Below, one piece after another: positions 8,784 to 16,848 of a stretch of 55,554 nt of DNA (positions are counted from its first letter, which is position 1; each line of letters opens with the position of its first letter). Location: NCBI GenBank assembly GCA_045545595.1, contig JAZQBG010000027.1:1-55554 (forward strand), given 5' to 3'. The position numbers and the translations under genes were made by a program. This stretch comes from SIG205 sp045545595. Lineage in GTDB: Bacteria > Bacillota_I > Bacilli_A > RF39 > UBA660. The notes beneath the pieces were generated by a model that had not been told where the DNA came from, did not search any database, and worked only from the letters and a program-made list of their open reading frames with translations.

Positions 8784-8816
8784 AAAAGTTACTTTTCATC
8801 AGAAATAGTAACTTTT
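8784..8816. terminator. 10-bp hairpin, probable terminator on the minus strand
   Basis: AAAAGTTACT (8784-8793) pairs perfectly with AGTAACTTTT (8807-8816). On the minus strand it is followed by AATTTTT and would stop transcription arriving from the lipoprotein gene before the tex promoter. Confidence 0.5.
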
Positions 8817-8839
8817 CGCAACTTTTCAACATTTTTTGG

Positions 8840-8868
8840 TTTACTTTTTGCTAACTTGATGTTATATT
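8840..8868 (+). promoter_or_regulatory. Promoter of a small RNA
   Basis: TTTACT (8840-8845), a 17-base spacer and TATATT (8863-8868) point to a transcription start near 8875, exactly at the first base of a long terminal helix. Confidence 0.6.
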
Positions 8869-8874
8869 ATTAAT

Positions 8875-8948
8875 AGAGATTTATTTAACAAGCAAATTTA
8901 TGTTTACTCATAATTGCTACTGTCCAAACGTTAAATAAATCTCTTTTT
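8875..8948 (+). ncRNA. Small RNA closed by a 15-bp terminal helix
   Basis: AGAGATTTATTTAAC (8875-8889) is complementary without mismatch to GTTAAATAAATCTCT (8930-8944), followed by T residues. The 40-base loop contains a second stem, AGCAA with TTGCT. A promoter is placed so that the RNA would begin with the helix. No ORF is present. No known family is recognised. It is convergent with the gene at 9018-9923. The rest of the 316-base gap between tex and that gene holds only the hairpin at 8784. Confidence 0.55.
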
Positions 8949-9017
8949 AATTTTAACATATAAATGACAAAAGAAACAACTATTTAGATTGTTTCTTTTT
9001 GTTATCTTTTTAGTTAA

Positions 9018-9923
9018 TTATAATCCATTTGCTTCAACACCATAAACTGCTTGCTCATACGTGAATCCTTCATACTCTAATTGTTCAATCAGACCTTGTC
9101 GAGAGAAAGATGAATATTTTAAGTATGAAGCTGCAGATTTAACAGCTTGTTCGTTCCAGTTTGCTCCACTGTTGTTAACACCATATTGTGCTTGCTCACT
9201 TGTAAATCCTTCGTATTCTAACTGTTCAATTAAACCACTATATGAAAACGATGAATGTGATAAGTATGATTTGGCTGATTTTAATGCTTGTTCATTCCAA
9301 TTTGCTCCACAATTATCAACTGCATATACTGCATCATCATAGGAATATTTTTCATATTCTAATTGTTCGATTAACCCTTCACGCGAAAAGGATGAATAGC
9401 TTAGATAAGATTTAGCTGATTTAAGAGCGTTTTGTTTGCTAATTGATATATTAGACGAATTACTTGAAGAAGAATCATTATAGGAAGAAGTATTATCATT
9501 AGAACTATTTATATCCGAAGAATTATTATTTGAGGTGTTTGTCTCTGATTGATTATCATTAGTTGAAATACTTTCTGAATTATGTGATTCATTTGAACTA
9601 TTATTACTTGAATTTTCTTCGGTATCAATATTGTTAATATTATTTTGTTCAGAATCATCTGGAACATTATTGTATTCTAAATTTTCTGTTATGTCTTCAT
9701 TAATTTTAGGATTTTCGATTGATTTATCGTTACTATTTACCCCAAACACAAAAATTATAAATAATATACCGAAAAGAATGGTCAAGATTACTTTTTCTTC
9801 GTTTTTAAGTTTTTTGTTATACTTCCACATTAAATATATACCAATTGGAGGTAGTATTACTAATGTAATCCACATTACATTTTCTTTTTTATAAAAATTT
9901 GTGATACAACTTTTATTTTTCAT
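9018..9923 (-). CDS. Membrane protein with three Ltp lipoprotein-type repeats
   Basis: A 301-residue protein. Residues about 15-33 and 44-62 are membrane segments, followed by a long Ser/Asn/Asp-rich linker (about 68-160) and three repeats of about 48 residues, each of the form ALKSAKSYL...SREGLIEQLEYE...A.YGV...GANW. These repeats match the host cell surface-exposed lipoprotein (Ltp) domain. In a streptococcal phage Ltp acts in superinfection exclusion; in other bacteria the repeat occurs in surface proteins of unknown role. The start with AGAGGTT was kept. It lies 24 bases after the zinc-ribbon gene, in one operon. The three repeats are also near repeats in the DNA. Confidence 0.85.
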   Translation of the reverse strand: MKNKSCITNFYKKENVMWITLVILPPIGIYLMWKYNKKLKNEEKVILTILFGILFIIFVFGVNSNDKSIENPKINEDITENLEYNNVPDDSEQNNINNIDTEENSSNNSSNESHNSESISTNDNQSETNTSNNNSSDINSSNDNTSSYNDSSSSNSSNISISKQNALKSAKSYLSYSSFSREGLIEQLEYEKYSYDDAVYAVDNCGANWNEQALKSAKSYLSHSSFSYSGLIEQLEYEGFTSEQAQYGVNNSGANWNEQAVKSAASYLKYSSFSRQGLIEQLEYEGFTYEQAVYGVEANGL

Positions 9924-9947
9924 AACTATAACCTCTTTATATAGATA

Positions 9948-10508
9948 TTAATCTAACTTAAATTGAATAGTGTACCCATTTTCAAATATATTATCATAAT
10001 ATCTTAATCTTAGATTATTATCACCAATTTTTTGTTCCCAAACTAATACACCTTCGATTTTACCTCCAGCGTCTAATTCACCACTTGATAAAGTAATGTC
10101 ATCATCTGCAGTATAAGTTCCCCATGCATCTTCTACACCATCTGAATTAACCATTTGCCAATCTAATGCATTATAAGAAATTTTTTCATCAGATTTATTT
10201 TCAATTTTTAAGGTTACTTTTACATATTCATATCCATCATTAGGTTTTAAATATTCGTTGGTACCTTGTGTTTTTTCTACTGCTGTAATTGTATATTCTA
10301 TATCATTATATACAGCCGTTTCCCCTTGATTAAAATCCTTTTGTCTTTCTTTATCATTGCTACCACCTAAGGAACAAGCAACAATACATATAGCGATTAT
10401 TCCAAGTATTGCCCACCTAATAATATGTGGTCCTTGTTTCTTTTTGCAATTTGGACAAACCTTTGCTTTTTTATCAATCTCTGATTGACAATATTTACAT
10501 TTTTTCAT
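9948..10508 (-). CDS. Zinc-ribbon membrane protein with DUF4352 domain
   Basis: A 186-residue protein. Residues 3-23 form a zinc ribbon (CKYCQSEIDKKAKVCPNC), residues about 29-48 a membrane segment that includes an AC dipeptide of lipobox type, and residues about 60-185 a beta-rich domain of DUF4352/telokin type (YEYVKVTLKIENKSDEKISY). The fold is probably outside the membrane. Function is unknown; such proteins are common in low-GC Firmicutes. It precedes the Ltp-repeat gene in the same operon and is transcribed away from an XRE regulator at 10686. Confidence 0.82.
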   Translation of the reverse strand: MKKCKYCQSEIDKKAKVCPNCKKKQGPHIIRWAILGIIAICIVACSLGGSNDKERQKDFNQGETAVYNDIEYTITAVEKTQGTNEYLKPNDGYEYVKVTLKIENKSDEKISYNALDWQMVNSDGVEDAWGTYTADDDITLSSGELDAGGKIEGVLVWEQKIGDNNLRLRYYDNIFENGYTIQFKLD

Positions 10509-10685
10509 TTAAATCCTCCTAACTAAATGTAAATCTATATTAAAAATACCTATACAAGCATATTTTTAATCAACTTATAAGTGTAATAACCTTTTCAAGA
10601 CTCATTATATCACAACCTCACCGAATAAGTGAAGTATTTTTTCATAATTAAGTGAGAAACTAATATTAATGAAAGGTTGTTGCTT

Positions 10686-10928
10686 ATGGATAATAAAAAA
10701 GATGAAAACTATATTTATTATTTAATAGGTCAAAATTTAAAAAAGCAAAGGAAATTAAAACACTTAACCCAAAGTGAATTTGCAGAAAAATGTAATTATA
10801 GTGACGGTTTTATAATGAATATTGAAAGTGCAAAGTATCACCAAACAGTAAGTCTTGGTACATTATGGAAGTTTGCGCAAGTTCTAGATATTGATATAAA
10901 AGAGTTTTTTAATGATATAAATAATTAA
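10686..10928 (+). CDS. XRE-family transcriptional regulator
   Basis: An 80-residue protein that is almost only a helix-turn-helix domain: IGQNLKKQRKLKHLTQSEFAEKCNYSDGFI carries the two helices of the lambda-repressor fold. The ATG at 10686, nine bases after AAAGG, is preferred over a TTG three codons upstream. It is divergent from the zinc-ribbon/Ltp operon, so it may regulate both. In the shared upstream region TAAGTG occurs three times (near 10577, 10625 and 10650), which could be operator half-sites. Confidence 0.9.
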   Translation: MDNKKDENYIYYLIGQNLKKQRKLKHLTQSEFAEKCNYSDGFIMNIESAKYHQTVSLGTLWKFAQVLDIDIKEFFNDINN

Positions 10929-10965
10929 AAAAGTTTTCCACAAAATTGTGAAAAACTTTTAATTT
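10927..10965 (+). terminator. Hairpin terminator
   Basis: AAAGTTTT-c-CAC pairs with GTG-a-AAAACTTT around a six-base loop and is followed by AATTTTT. It ends the XRE gene. Confidence 0.75.
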
Positions 10966-10987
10966 TTGTAGTGTATAGTTTATAGTA

Positions 10988-11527
10988 TTATTTGTTAAAA
11001 TACATATTATATTTCATTTCATAGTTTAATGTGGTTGATTCACCGTGACCTGGATACAGTATTGTGTTTTTAGGATAAGTTTTGATTTTTTCTATGCTTT
11101 CTAGAATACGACTAAAATTCCCACCTTCTAAATCACATCTACCAATATTACCTTTAAATATGAAGTCTCCTACGAACATAATATTTTCATTTTGAAAATA
11201 AAATGTTACTAAATCTTCTTTATGACCTTTTGTGTCAATAATTTTAAATTTAAAATCATCTATTGTATATAACTTATCATCATTTTCATAATCCTTATAA
11301 TCATATACTTTAATATTATATTCTCTTTTAATATCTTCTAATGCACCAATATGGTCAAAATGATAATGTGTGATAAATATTGCAAGTGGTGTTAAATTAA
11401 GATTTTTTATTTTACTGATGATTTTATCTTTATCATCACCTGGGTCTACAATTATACACTTATCATTATTAATTATTAAATAACAATTAGTTTCTAAACT
11501 TCCTACTTTTATTGTTTCAATATTCAT
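10988..11527 (-). CDS. Metallo-beta-lactamase-fold hydrolase (glyoxalase II-like)
   Basis: A 179-residue protein of the short glyoxalase II-like class. The metal motif HxHxDH is at 54-59 (HYHFDH), with further ligands in GHKEDLVTF and the C-terminal PGHGEST. It would hydrolyse a thioester or similar bond with two metal ions; the substrate cannot be told. It begins three bases after the murC stop with AAGGTGA inside the end of murC, so it is translated from the murC message. Confidence 0.9.
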   Translation of the reverse strand: MNIETIKVGSLETNCYLIINNDKCIIVDPGDDKDKIISKIKNLNLTPLAIFITHYHFDHIGALEDIKREYNIKVYDYKDYENDDKLYTIDDFKFKIIDTKGHKEDLVTFYFQNENIMFVGDFIFKGNIGRCDLEGGNFSRILESIEKIKTYPKNTILYPGHGESTTLNYEMKYNMYFNK

Positions 11528-11530
11528 TAA

Positions 11531-12838
11531 TTATTCACCTTTAAGTAGTTTTTCAAAGTTACCTTTCATTGTATATATATCTTTACAACTCATAAATAGT
11601 AATACTGCATTATTATGTTTTAATAATTTATCAATTGTTTCATCACCTATATGTTCACCATTTTCAAGTTCATCAATAATTAAATCTGATGTAACACCTG
11701 GAAATTCTTCAGGTAATTCCCTATCACATGTAATATCTGTAACATATGCTTTATCAGCTAAATTTAAAGCACTAATAAAGTCTTTATATAATTCTTTAGT
11801 TCTAGAATATGTATTAGGTTTAAATATTGCTACTACTTCCTTATTAGGATATTTTTGACGTGCTGCTTTAATTGTTGCGGCTACTTCTGTTGGATGATGT
11901 GCATAATCATCTACAGTTACAACATCTCCAATGAATGTTTCTTGAAATCTTCTTTTTGCGCCTTTAAATGTATGAATTTGTTCTTTTACATTTTCTGGTT
12001 CTAAGTTTTCAAGATAACAAATAGTAATAACTGCTAAAGCATTTAAAACCATATGTTCACCTAGTAAAGGTAAATCAAAATGGTCATAATATTCACCTTT
12101 TATATAAACATCAAATTCCGAACCAGTTTCTTTTAATTGTAAGTTTTTACAAACTACATCATTATTATCATTAAATCCATAATATAACTTATCTTTTAAA
12201 TTTAATGTTCTTATATCTTCACTATCTCCCCAAGCAATAATTGTCTTTTTAGTTTGGTCAGCAAATGCTTGATAAGCGCTTTTATAATCTTCAAAATCTT
12301 TATAATAATCCACATGGTCTAATTCCATGTTTGTAATAATTGTATATGTTGGATGATAGTTTAAAAAATGTCTACAATATTCACAAGCTTCTATAAAAAA
12401 TAAATCACTATTTTTATCTGCAACACCTGTTCCATCACCAATGATATAACTGCATCCTACTGTATTTGAAAATATATGTGATAAAAGTGCGGTAGTTGTA
12501 GTCTTTCCATGACAACCAGATATTGCGATAGTTCTATATTTATCAGTTAATTCACCTAATAATTCATAGTATTGTTTTATTTCTAATCCTAAATTTTTAG
12601 CATTAACTATTTCTTTATGTGTATCTCTTACTGCAGAAGTTCTAACAATAATTGTATCATTAGTTAATTCTGGAGTTTCATAATAAATTTTAATATTTCT
12701 TTTATCTAATTCAATTTGAGTATATGCATGATGAGTATTATCATCATAACCAATTACTTCATTACCTAAGTCGTGTAATACTTGAGCTAATGAACTCATT
12801 CCTGATCCTTTAATTCCTACAAAATAATATTTTGCCAT
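11531..12838 (-). CDS. murC: UDP-N-acetylmuramate--L-alanine ligase MurC
   Basis: A 435-residue Mur ligase that adds L-Ala to UDP-MurNAc in the cytoplasm. The N-terminal Rossmann motif is VGIKGSGMSSLA (about 7-18), which marks MurC; the ATP loop is SGCHGKTTTT (107-116); the central metal and ATP residues lie in IITNMELDHVDYY; and DDYAHHPTEV is the usual start of the C-terminal domain. The start follows GGAGATGTAC. It shows the cell makes peptidoglycan, which fits the many wall enzymes nearby. Confidence 0.97.
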   Translation of the reverse strand: MAKYYFVGIKGSGMSSLAQVLHDLGNEVIGYDDNTHHAYTQIELDKRNIKIYYETPELTNDTIIVRTSAVRDTHKEIVNAKNLGLEIKQYYELLGELTDKYRTIAISGCHGKTTTTALLSHIFSNTVGCSYIIGDGTGVADKNSDLFFIEACEYCRHFLNYHPTYTIITNMELDHVDYYKDFEDYKSAYQAFADQTKKTIIAWGDSEDIRTLNLKDKLYYGFNDNNDVVCKNLQLKETGSEFDVYIKGEYYDHFDLPLLGEHMVLNALAVITICYLENLEPENVKEQIHTFKGAKRRFQETFIGDVVTVDDYAHHPTEVAATIKAARQKYPNKEVVAIFKPNTYSRTKELYKDFISALNLADKAYVTDITCDRELPEEFPGVTSDLIIDELENGEHIGDETIDKLLKHNNAVLLFMSCKDIYTMKGNFEKLLKGE

Positions 12839-12942
12839 AAGTACATCTCCTTTTTCTAATATTATTATATCATTTATAACTTAAGTTGTGAATTATTACG
12901 TTTTATATATTTAAAATAATTTTAAAAGTTAACTACAAGTTA

Positions 12943-12971
12943 TTGTTTTGCGTTTGAATTTTTGTTATAAT
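12943..12971 (+). promoter_or_regulatory. Promoter of the type I toxin-like RNA
   Basis: TTGTTT (12943-12948), a 17-base spacer and an extended -10 box TGTTATAAT (TATAAT at 12966-12971). The expected start is near 12977, one base before GGATACATTTGA, the 5' arm of the closing helix. Confidence 0.8.
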
Positions 12972-12976
12972 GTGTA

Positions 12977-13211
12977 TGGATACATTTGAAAATATCAGGT
13001 GCTTTCCCTTCAATTATCGAAAGATAAGGAAGGTGGTGGTAATTATGACAAATAGAGAAAAGTCTTTGTTCATTATAATTCTACTATTATTTTTTATAGT
13101 AATAACATTACTTTTTAAATAATAAAAACATCTGATTTCAACAAAAGTTGATTTCAGATGTGTATCCAACAGGGATTACATCTGATTCGCACAATCAAAT
13201 GTATCCTTTTT
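12977..13211 (+). ncRNA. Structured mRNA of a type I toxin-like peptide
   Basis: The RNA would start at GGATACATTTGA (12978-12989), which is exactly complementary to TCAAATGTATCC (13195-13206) at its 3' end, a 12-bp long-distance helix. The 3' arm is also part of a terminator: GGATTACATCTGATT (13173-13187) pairs with AATCAAATGTATCC (13193-13206), then TTTTT. The pyrimidine stretch at 13002-13010 can pair with the purine-rich ribosome binding site. A further GTATCC near 13162 could compete with the closing helix. These are the usual devices that keep type I toxin mRNAs inactive. Confidence 0.75.
13045..13122 (+). CDS. 25-residue hydrophobic peptide, putative type I toxin
   Basis: A 25-codon frame preceded by the strong site AAGGAAGGTGGTGG. 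The peptide has a polar head (MTNREKS), then a single hydrophobic stretch of about 17 residues (LFIIILLLFFIVITLLF) and a terminal Lys, so it would span the membrane once. This is the layout of Fst/TxpA/BsrG-type toxins, which damage the membrane or wall when their antisense RNA is lost. No sequence identity to a named toxin can be claimed. The message has a closing helix, and an antisense RNA is predicted on the other strand. It could also be a harmless small membrane peptide. Confidence 0.75.
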   Translation: MTNREKSLFIIILLLFFIVITLLFK

Positions 13212-13233
13212 ATTTTATTCAAGTTTCCTTGAC
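13124..13233 (-). ncRNA. Predicted antisense RNA (type I antitoxin)
   Basis: A minus-strand promoter (13240-13268) would start an RNA near 13233 that runs against the whole 3' part of the toxin message. It ends in a long hairpin (13129-13142 with 13147-13160; 12 of 14 pairs, tetraloop) followed on the minus strand by TTTTTATTATTT. Length about 110 bases, with about 85 bases of perfect complementarity to the toxin mRNA. The layout is that of txpA/ratA. No expression evidence is available. Confidence 0.7.
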
Positions 13234-13239
13234 ATATTC

Positions 13240-13268
13240 ATTTTAACATAAAATTAATTTTTTTTCAA
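13240..13268 (-). promoter_or_regulatory. Promoter of the antisense RNA
   Basis: On the minus strand TTGAAA (13263-13268), a 17-base spacer and an extended -10 box TGTTAAAAT (TAAAAT at 13240-13245). The -35 box lies inside the last codons of the small gene at 13254-13475. Confidence 0.7.
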
Positions 13269-13475
13269 GGTTAGGTTTAATGTTTTAGGTTTTACTGGTT
13301 CTATACAAACTTTAATATTAGTTGCTCTTTTTAATAATTCCTCGTTTCTCTTTAATGCTTCAAGATTTGGTTTCAAATTGTTAAATTCTTCAGCTTTATC
13401 AGGCGCTACAACAAATGGTCTATTACAAGTTTTTGCTAAAACTGTCATTTTTCTTTTGTTCTTTTTTTCTATCAT
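13254..13475 (-). CDS. Small conserved-looking protein of unknown function
   Basis: A 73-residue basic protein with no membrane segment. Visible features are a short N-terminal Lys-rich start, TCNRPFVVAPDKAEEFNNL in the middle and KVCIEPVKPKTLNLTLKKN at the end. I do not recognise a family. The ATG has GGAGGGATTTAT upstream, a strong site, which supports translation. It lies 33 bases after trxB on the same strand, so it is probably co-transcribed, and its 3' end carries the antisense promoter of the toxin locus. Confidence 0.75.
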   Translation of the reverse strand: MIEKKNKRKMTVLAKTCNRPFVVAPDKAEEFNNLKPNLEALKRNEELLKRATNIKVCIEPVKPKTLNLTLKKN

Positions 13476-13508
13476 ATAAATCCCTCCTGTAAATTTATTA
13501 TAACTTAT

Positions 13509-14423
13509 TTAATTAATGCTATCAATGTATTTTTTAACAAATGTTGCTGCTACTGCGCCTTCTGATTCTGCTGTTACAATTTGGTATACATCTTTTTGTA
13601 TTATATCTCCACAAGCATATATACCAGGTATTTTAGTTTCCATTTTATTACTAACAATAACATATCCGTTTTCGTCAAGTATTCCTAAATTTTTAATAAA
13701 TTCACTGGATGGTTCATAACCTATGAAAACGAACACACCATCTACTTTTAGAAATTCAATATTTCTATCTTCAGTATTCTTAATATCAATGCTATCAAGT
13801 GTATTGCTAATTTCATTAAATTTTTCTACTTCAGTGTTATATAAGATTTCTACATTATCTTTGTTTTTTAATTCATTGATTAATGACTCATCTGCTCTTA
13901 GTTTTTCATTTCTATGAATTAGAGTTAGTTTTGAAGCTAGACTACTTAAATAAAGACTTTCTTCTATCGCACTGTTACCTCCACCAATAACTGCAATATG
14001 TTTGTCTTTATATAAGTTACCATCACAGATGGAACAGAAACTTATTCCTTTACCATATAACTTATCTTCATTTTCTTTTCCTAATTTTCTTGGTACTCTA
14101 CCAGTTGCGATAATAACAGTTTTAGTTTGGTAAGAATCTTTATTAGTTATTATAGTTTTATAATCTCCATTATCAATTATCTCTTTAACTTCTAATGCTT
14201 TATATTCAACTTTTAATTGTTGTAATTGTTCAAATAATTTAAACGCTAATTCAGGTCCTTCAATTTTAGTGAAACCAGGATAATTTTCTATAGTAGCAGT
14301 CTTACTTATTTGTCCTCCTGGACTTTCTTTTTCAATAATCATTACATTTAAATTACTTCTCTTAGCATATATTGCCGCACTTATACCTGCACAACCCGCA
14401 CCAATTATAATTACATCGTACAT
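13509..14423 (-). CDS. trxB: Thioredoxin reductase
   Basis: A 304-residue FAD/NADPH enzyme that reduces thioredoxin. The FAD loop is GAGCAG (8-13), the redox pair is CSIC (130-133), the NADPH loop is IGGGNSAIEE (about 146-155), and GIYACGDI near the C-terminus is the second FAD contact. Length and order match bacterial low-molecular-weight TrxB. The start has AGGAGGGATT upstream. It is followed by a small unknown gene and preceded by lgt. Confidence 0.97.
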   Translation of the reverse strand: MYDVIIIGAGCAGISAAIYAKRSNLNVMIIEKESPGGQISKTATIENYPGFTKIEGPELAFKLFEQLQQLKVEYKALEVKEIIDNGDYKTIITNKDSYQTKTVIIATGRVPRKLGKENEDKLYGKGISFCSICDGNLYKDKHIAVIGGGNSAIEESLYLSSLASKLTLIHRNEKLRADESLINELKNKDNVEILYNTEVEKFNEISNTLDSIDIKNTEDRNIEFLKVDGVFVFIGYEPSSEFIKNLGILDENGYVIVSNKMETKIPGIYACGDIIQKDVYQIVTAESEGAVAATFVKKYIDSIN

Positions 14424-14466
14424 TGTAATCCCTCCTATAGTAATAAAAGTTAGAAATTTCTAACTT

Positions 14467-15282
14467 TTAAAATTTAACTTTCTTTTGATCATCTACTTCA
14501 TTATATAAATTTTCTAATTTTGATTTCCTTTTAGATAATATTATTATTAATAAACCTATTAAGAATAAAATGATTGATATTATTTGGGCCATTTTAAAAC
14601 TTCCAAACATTAGACTATCAGTTCTTAAACCTTCTATAAATAATCTACCAATTGAATACCACATAAGGTATATTCCAGCCACATTACCTATTTTAATATA
14701 TTTTCTTCTTCTAACTATTAATAATACTATAACCCCTAATAAACACCATAGTGATTCATACAAGAATGTTGGCTCATAATAAGTTCCACCTATATTCATG
14801 CCATCAATTATAAATTGTGGTAAATGTAGATTTTGAAGAAACTCTAATGTTGTAACTGGACCATGAGCCTCACTATTAAAAAAGTTACCCCATCTACCAA
14901 TTACTTGTCCTAATAATAATGCAGGTGCTAATATATCAAATATTTTAAGGGTATTAACTTTATATTTTCTAGTATATAAAATTACAAATAGACCTCCAAA
15001 TATTATACCACCATGAATGGCGATTCCGCCTTCCCAAATTTTGTATATTTCATTAAGATGGACACTATAATAATCCCAATTAAATATAACAAAATAAAGA
15101 CGTGCGCCAACGAATCCAACAATTACTGTCCAAAATATTAAATTAGTTATAAAATCTTCGCTAATTTTAAATCTTTTTGCCTCTCTTGTAACTAATATAA
15201 TTCCAATTATAATCGCAATACACATTAAAAATGAATACCATTTAATTTGAAAAAATCCTAAATCTAAAAATATATCACTCAT
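14467..15282 (-). CDS. lgt: Prolipoprotein diacylglyceryl transferase
   Basis: A 271-residue membrane enzyme with about seven transmembrane segments that moves diacylglycerol from phosphatidylglycerol to the Cys of prolipoproteins. The Lgt signature is present as IGRWGNFFNSEAHG (about 127-140), with IAIHGGIIFGG and YSIGRLFIEGLRTD before and after it, which supply catalytic His and Arg residues. Its ATG overlaps the stop of the upstream gene by four bases (ATGA), so the two are translationally coupled. Confidence 0.97.
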   Translation of the reverse strand: MSDIFLDLGFFQIKWYSFLMCIAIIIGIILVTREAKRFKISEDFITNLIFWTVIVGFVGARLYFVIFNWDYYSVHLNEIYKIWEGGIAIHGGIIFGGLFVILYTRKYKVNTLKIFDILAPALLLGQVIGRWGNFFNSEAHGPVTTLEFLQNLHLPQFIIDGMNIGGTYYEPTFLYESLWCLLGVIVLLIVRRRKYIKIGNVAGIYLMWYSIGRLFIEGLRTDSLMFGSFKMAQIISIILFLIGLLIIILSKRKSKLENLYNEVDDQKKVKF

Positions 15283-15704
15283 TTATTTTTTCCTCTTTCT
15301 AATACTGGTTTAAATATTAAATGGTCTAAAATAATATTCATAACTGATATTAAAATAGATATTAATAATGGAATCCATAATCCGTGGATTACAAAATTAT
15401 TACCAAGTAGAAATGATACTAAATATAACATTAAAAGATTTATGAATGGGTAAAATATTCCTAGTGTTACACCTGTAATTGGAAGTGTAAACAAAACTAT
15501 CATTGGTTTTATAGTTTGATTAATCCAAAATATAATAACCGCCACAAGTAGTCCATATACTCCCAAATAATCATTATTTATATAAAAAGATTTTGGGAAT
15601 AATACTGACATACAAATTAATATTAATGCATAACCAACCATATGTAGTAACCAACCTACAAATCTATTAACATTTCTTATACTTTTATTTTGAGTATTAC
15701 TCAT
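15279..15704 (-). CDS. Holin-like four-helix membrane protein (PF04020 type)
   Basis: A 141-residue protein with four hydrophobic segments (about 13-30, 39-59, 65-88, 105-128). GVYGLLVAVIIFWINQTIKPMI followed by LPITGVTLGIFYPFINLLMLYLV is the pattern of the phage holin 4-2/YvlD-like family, widespread chromosomal membrane proteins. The start at MSNTQNK follows GGTGA by five bases; an ATG 17 codons earlier has no such site. Its TGA stop overlaps the lgt start. The family name does not imply a prophage here. Confidence 0.82.
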   Translation of the reverse strand: MSNTQNKSIRNVNRFVGWLLHMVGYALILICMSVLFPKSFYINNDYLGVYGLLVAVIIFWINQTIKPMIVLFTLPITGVTLGIFYPFINLLMLYLVSFLLGNNFVIHGLWIPLLISILISVMNIILDHLIFKPVLERGKNK

Positions 15705-15760
15705 TTTTATCACCAATAAAATAATATCATAAATAGAAAAAAAAGTACATAACATACTTT

Positions 15761-16387
15761 TTATAATAATTTTATGTTTTGTATATTTATAAGTTCATTA
15801 TTTTCATTGAAAATCAATTTAAAAGTTTCAAGATACTTCCATTTGCCATCAAAGAAATTTCTACCTCTAAATGAGTATGCTTTATCATAATAAATATCAC
15901 ACCATTTTTTTAGTAGAAATGCCATAGCAGTAGAGTGAGATATTATTGCAATTCTTTTACCTTGATGACAATTTATAATTTCACATAGTGCCTCATACAT
16001 ACGACTTTGAACTTCTTTTTGAGACTCACCAAAGCCTACTTTATAATTTTCTTCTTCAAATTGATTTGTCTCAAAATTACTAGGCAACTCAGACCAAGAG
16101 TCAATCCCATGAATTCTTTCATTAAATCTATCATCAATATTAACTTTCAAATCATTTACACTAGCAAAGTATTTTGCAGTAGACATTGCTCTTACATAAT
16201 TAGAAGAATATACTAAATCTAAGTTTTTAAATTCTTCATTGCTTGCAAACTCCTCCGACATTTTTTCACCGTGTATACTTAAAGGTGACTTTTCATTTTC
16301 TAGTAAAATTGATTCATTAGTTCTAATACTTCCCCTATGAACCTTAAAAGGTTCTGAGTGTCTAATTAAATAAATTGTTGTATTCAT
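15761..16387 (-). CDS. Histidine phosphatase family protein
   Basis: A 208-residue protein of the phosphoglycerate-mutase-like phosphatase clan. The catalytic motif is LIRHSEP (R9, H10) where most members have RHG; the second His is in AIISHSTAMAF (about 150), and LDLVYSSNYVRAMSTAKYF carries the usual Arg. The substrate cannot be told. It begins a run of small metabolic genes: phosphatase, HIT and Nudix proteins at close spacing on the minus strand. Confidence 0.9.
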   Translation of the reverse strand: MNTTIYLIRHSEPFKVHRGSIRTNESILLENEKSPLSIHGEKMSEEFASNEEFKNLDLVYSSNYVRAMSTAKYFASVNDLKVNIDDRFNERIHGIDSWSELPSNFETNQFEEENYKVGFGESQKEVQSRMYEALCEIINCHQGKRIAIISHSTAMAFLLKKWCDIYYDKAYSFRGRNFFDGKWKYLETFKLIFNENNELINIQNIKLL

Positions 16388-16395
16388 AATTCCAC

Positions 16396-16830
16396 CTACT
16401 TTATTTTAAACTCTTTTTTCATCATCTCAAAAATTTGTTTTTTTTCATCTTCTGTATATGGATCTTTTTGACTCTTAAATTTACTCAAATTCCATTTCCA
16501 GAAGTTATATCCGAAATGTCTATCTTTATATGTTTTTCCAAATAATTTTAATTCATTTTTATATCTTGGTATAAAATGATAATGTACTTTTGGAGTTTCA
16601 TTATCCCTATAAGCATTATTCATTAAGCAGGCAAAATTAAACATAGTGGCACCAAAAAGTTTTTTGCAAACTCTCTCAAGTTCTTTTTCTATTTCCCCTA
16701 ATTCTACCCAAGCTTCAGGTTCTAAATCGCTTAATGACTCCTTATCATTTCCAATAATACAATATCCTGGATGATCTTGACACCATACACCAAAAATAAC
16801 ATCCCAATATTTTCCTTTATATAATTCCAT
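16396..16830 (-). CDS. HIT-like hydrolase
   Basis: A 144-residue protein with the HIT-type segment NNAYRDNETPKVHYHFIPRY; H83 and H85 form the HxH pair and the third His is replaced by Pro, as in some divergent members. HIT proteins cleave nucleotide phosphate bonds, such as Ap4A or nucleotidyl-phosphoramidates. An N-terminal FGVWCQDHPGYCIIGNDK matches the first strands of the fold. It is eight bases from the phosphatase gene and 18 bases from the Nudix gene, in one operon. Confidence 0.75.
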   Translation of the reverse strand: MELYKGKYWDVIFGVWCQDHPGYCIIGNDKESLSDLEPEAWVELGEIEKELERVCKKLFGATMFNFACLMNNAYRDNETPKVHYHFIPRYKNELKLFGKTYKDRHFGYNFWKWNLSKFKSQKDPYTEDEKKQIFEMMKKEFKIK

Positions 16831-16848
16831 ATGTTTTCCCCTATATTT

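Noticed and set aside
4373..15704. A prophage, suggested by a GH25 endolysin-like gene, a glycosyltransferase and a holin-family gene
   Set aside because: The three genes are far apart, separated by housekeeping genes (tex, murC, trxB, lgt), and no capsid, tail, portal or terminase gene is present. The holin family member is a common chromosomal membrane protein.
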